Position numbers and translations under genes: made by a program
Shown here: positions 63,523 to 64,000 of the stretch, piece by piece
Layout of the letters: each line of letters begins with the position of its first letter
Position numbering within the stretch: position 1 is the first letter of the stretch
The notes under the pieces: model-generated
What the model was told of the DNA's origin: nothing
The model's database searches: none
The model's input: only the letters and a program-made list of their open reading frames with translations
Source of the DNA: Meiothermus granaticius NBRC 107808
Lineage (GTDB): Bacteria > Deinococcota > Deinococci > Deinococcales > Thermaceae
Length of the DNA: 64,000 nucleotides
Direction of reading: 5' to 3'
Assembly: GCF_003574355.1 (NCBI RefSeq)
Contig: NZ_QWLB01000014.1
Span: 1 to 64,000 of the forward strand

Positions 63523-64000
63523 CTAGCGTATTCGCTCTTTGATGGTTTTAATGGACTGCAATAGATTGGAGTCAGACTCTATGGCCTCTTGAATTTTTTG
63601 GATGGCATACAGCACCGTGGTGTGATCTCGGCCATCAAAGAATTGGCCGATCTCTGGAAGGGACATATGGGTAATATCGCGAATGAGATACATGGCGATT
63701 TGTCGGGGCAACACTACCTCTTTGCGCCGACCTGCGCCCCGGATTTCCTCGGCTCGCAGGCCATAATATTCTGCAACCCCCTTGACCACTTCCTCCGGGG
63801 AAAAGTTGACCTCACTGGCGGTGAACACATCTGAAAGGGCTTTAGTTGCGATTTGCTTGGAGAGCTGAACCCCATTCAGCGAAGCATAGGCGATAACCCG
63901 CATTAGCGCCCCCTCGAGCTCCCGAATATTGGAGGTAACCTGCTTGGCGATATACTCAAGAACTTCCTCGGGGATGCGCATGTTGCGAAATTCCGAGTTC
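63523..64000 (-). CDS. dnaA: Replication initiator DnaA (partial, C-terminal part)
   Basis: Last 158 codons of dnaA; the frame stays open at the right edge. The visible part holds the end of the AAA+ domain ([20 protein letters not shown], then [16 protein letters not shown]) and the complete domain IV. The latter has [20 protein letters not shown] and the DnaA-box recognition motif [18 protein letters not shown]. It would bind the nine boxes in the adjacent origin. Stop at 63523, transcribed away from the right edge towards oriC and dnaN. Confidence 0.97.
   Translation of the reverse strand, partial: NSEFRNMRIPEEVLEYIAKQVTSNIRELEGALMRVIAYASLNGVQLSKQIATKALSDVFTASEVNFSPEEVVKGVAEYYGLRAEEIRGAGRRKEVVLPRQIAMYLIRDITHMSLPEIGQFFDGRDHTTVLYAIQKIQEAIESDSNLLQSIKTIKERIR

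Overview
This 64 kb window is GC-rich (except for a few AT-rich islands) bacterial chromosome. Several traits point to the Thermaceae, most likely Meiothermus: protein sequences of Thermus/Meiothermus type, very frequent CTCGAG hexamers, promoters that place a -10 hexamer 5-8 nt before the start codon, and dnaA-oriC-dnaN with DnaA boxes of the form TTATCCACA. This genus call is inferred from sequence character, not from a database search. I see no rRNA, tRNA, IS element, prophage or CRISPR array.

Layout. 1-1522: end of an osmoprotectant ABC transporter operon. 1702-8664: Ca2+/H+ antiporter, a LysW-like zinc ribbon, an MMPL exporter, dxs, a lipoprotein and a small membrane-anchored protein. 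9139-11635: a compact signalling operon (DUF4388/PATAN protein, CvnD-type small GTPase, Roadblock/LC7 protein, V4R-like protein), then pspA. 12639-14647: a polyprenyl diphosphate synthase facing an M24-like protein that appears to have lost metal ligands. 14704-22072: a galactoside operon (DeoR regulator, ABC binding protein, two permeases, GH42 beta-galactosidase, galT) with repeated CTTTCG boxes at its promoters. 22123-27488: dtd, a secreted hypothetical protein, DegV, serA, a class V aminotransferase and a cupin.

27548-44173 is the largest coherent block, a pyrimidine-degradation island on the minus strand. It holds preT and preA (dihydropyrimidine dehydrogenase), hydA (dihydropyrimidinase), hyuC (N-carbamoyl-beta-alanine amidohydrolase), a beta-alanine-type aminotransferase and mmsA (semialdehyde dehydrogenase). 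With these are a codA-like cytosine deaminase, a PucR regulator and a dedicated NMT1/ThiY-like ABC system with two binding proteins, three permeases and one ATPase. Together they would take cytosine/uracil/thymine to acetyl-CoA or propionyl-CoA plus ammonia and CO2. The block carries striking inverted repeats, one burying the ribosome-binding site and start codon of the aminotransferase.

44498-48400: a leaderless 40-residue membrane peptide, an ABC-2 exporter, a glutaredoxin-like protein, an EamA transporter and a VIT-family transporter. 48493-56457: a lipoprotein and a sugar (possibly polyol or inositol) operon with oxidoreductase, TIM-barrel isomerase, and binding protein, permease and ATPase, divergent from an AraC regulator. 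56554-59107: a thermonuclease-like protein next to a solitary N6-adenine DNA methyltransferase, a possible restriction-modification pair. 59113-64000: pyk, eno, dnaN, oriC and the 3' part of dnaA. The origin shows nine perfect DnaA boxes, six TAG triplets of DnaA-trio type and an AT-rich unwinding region.
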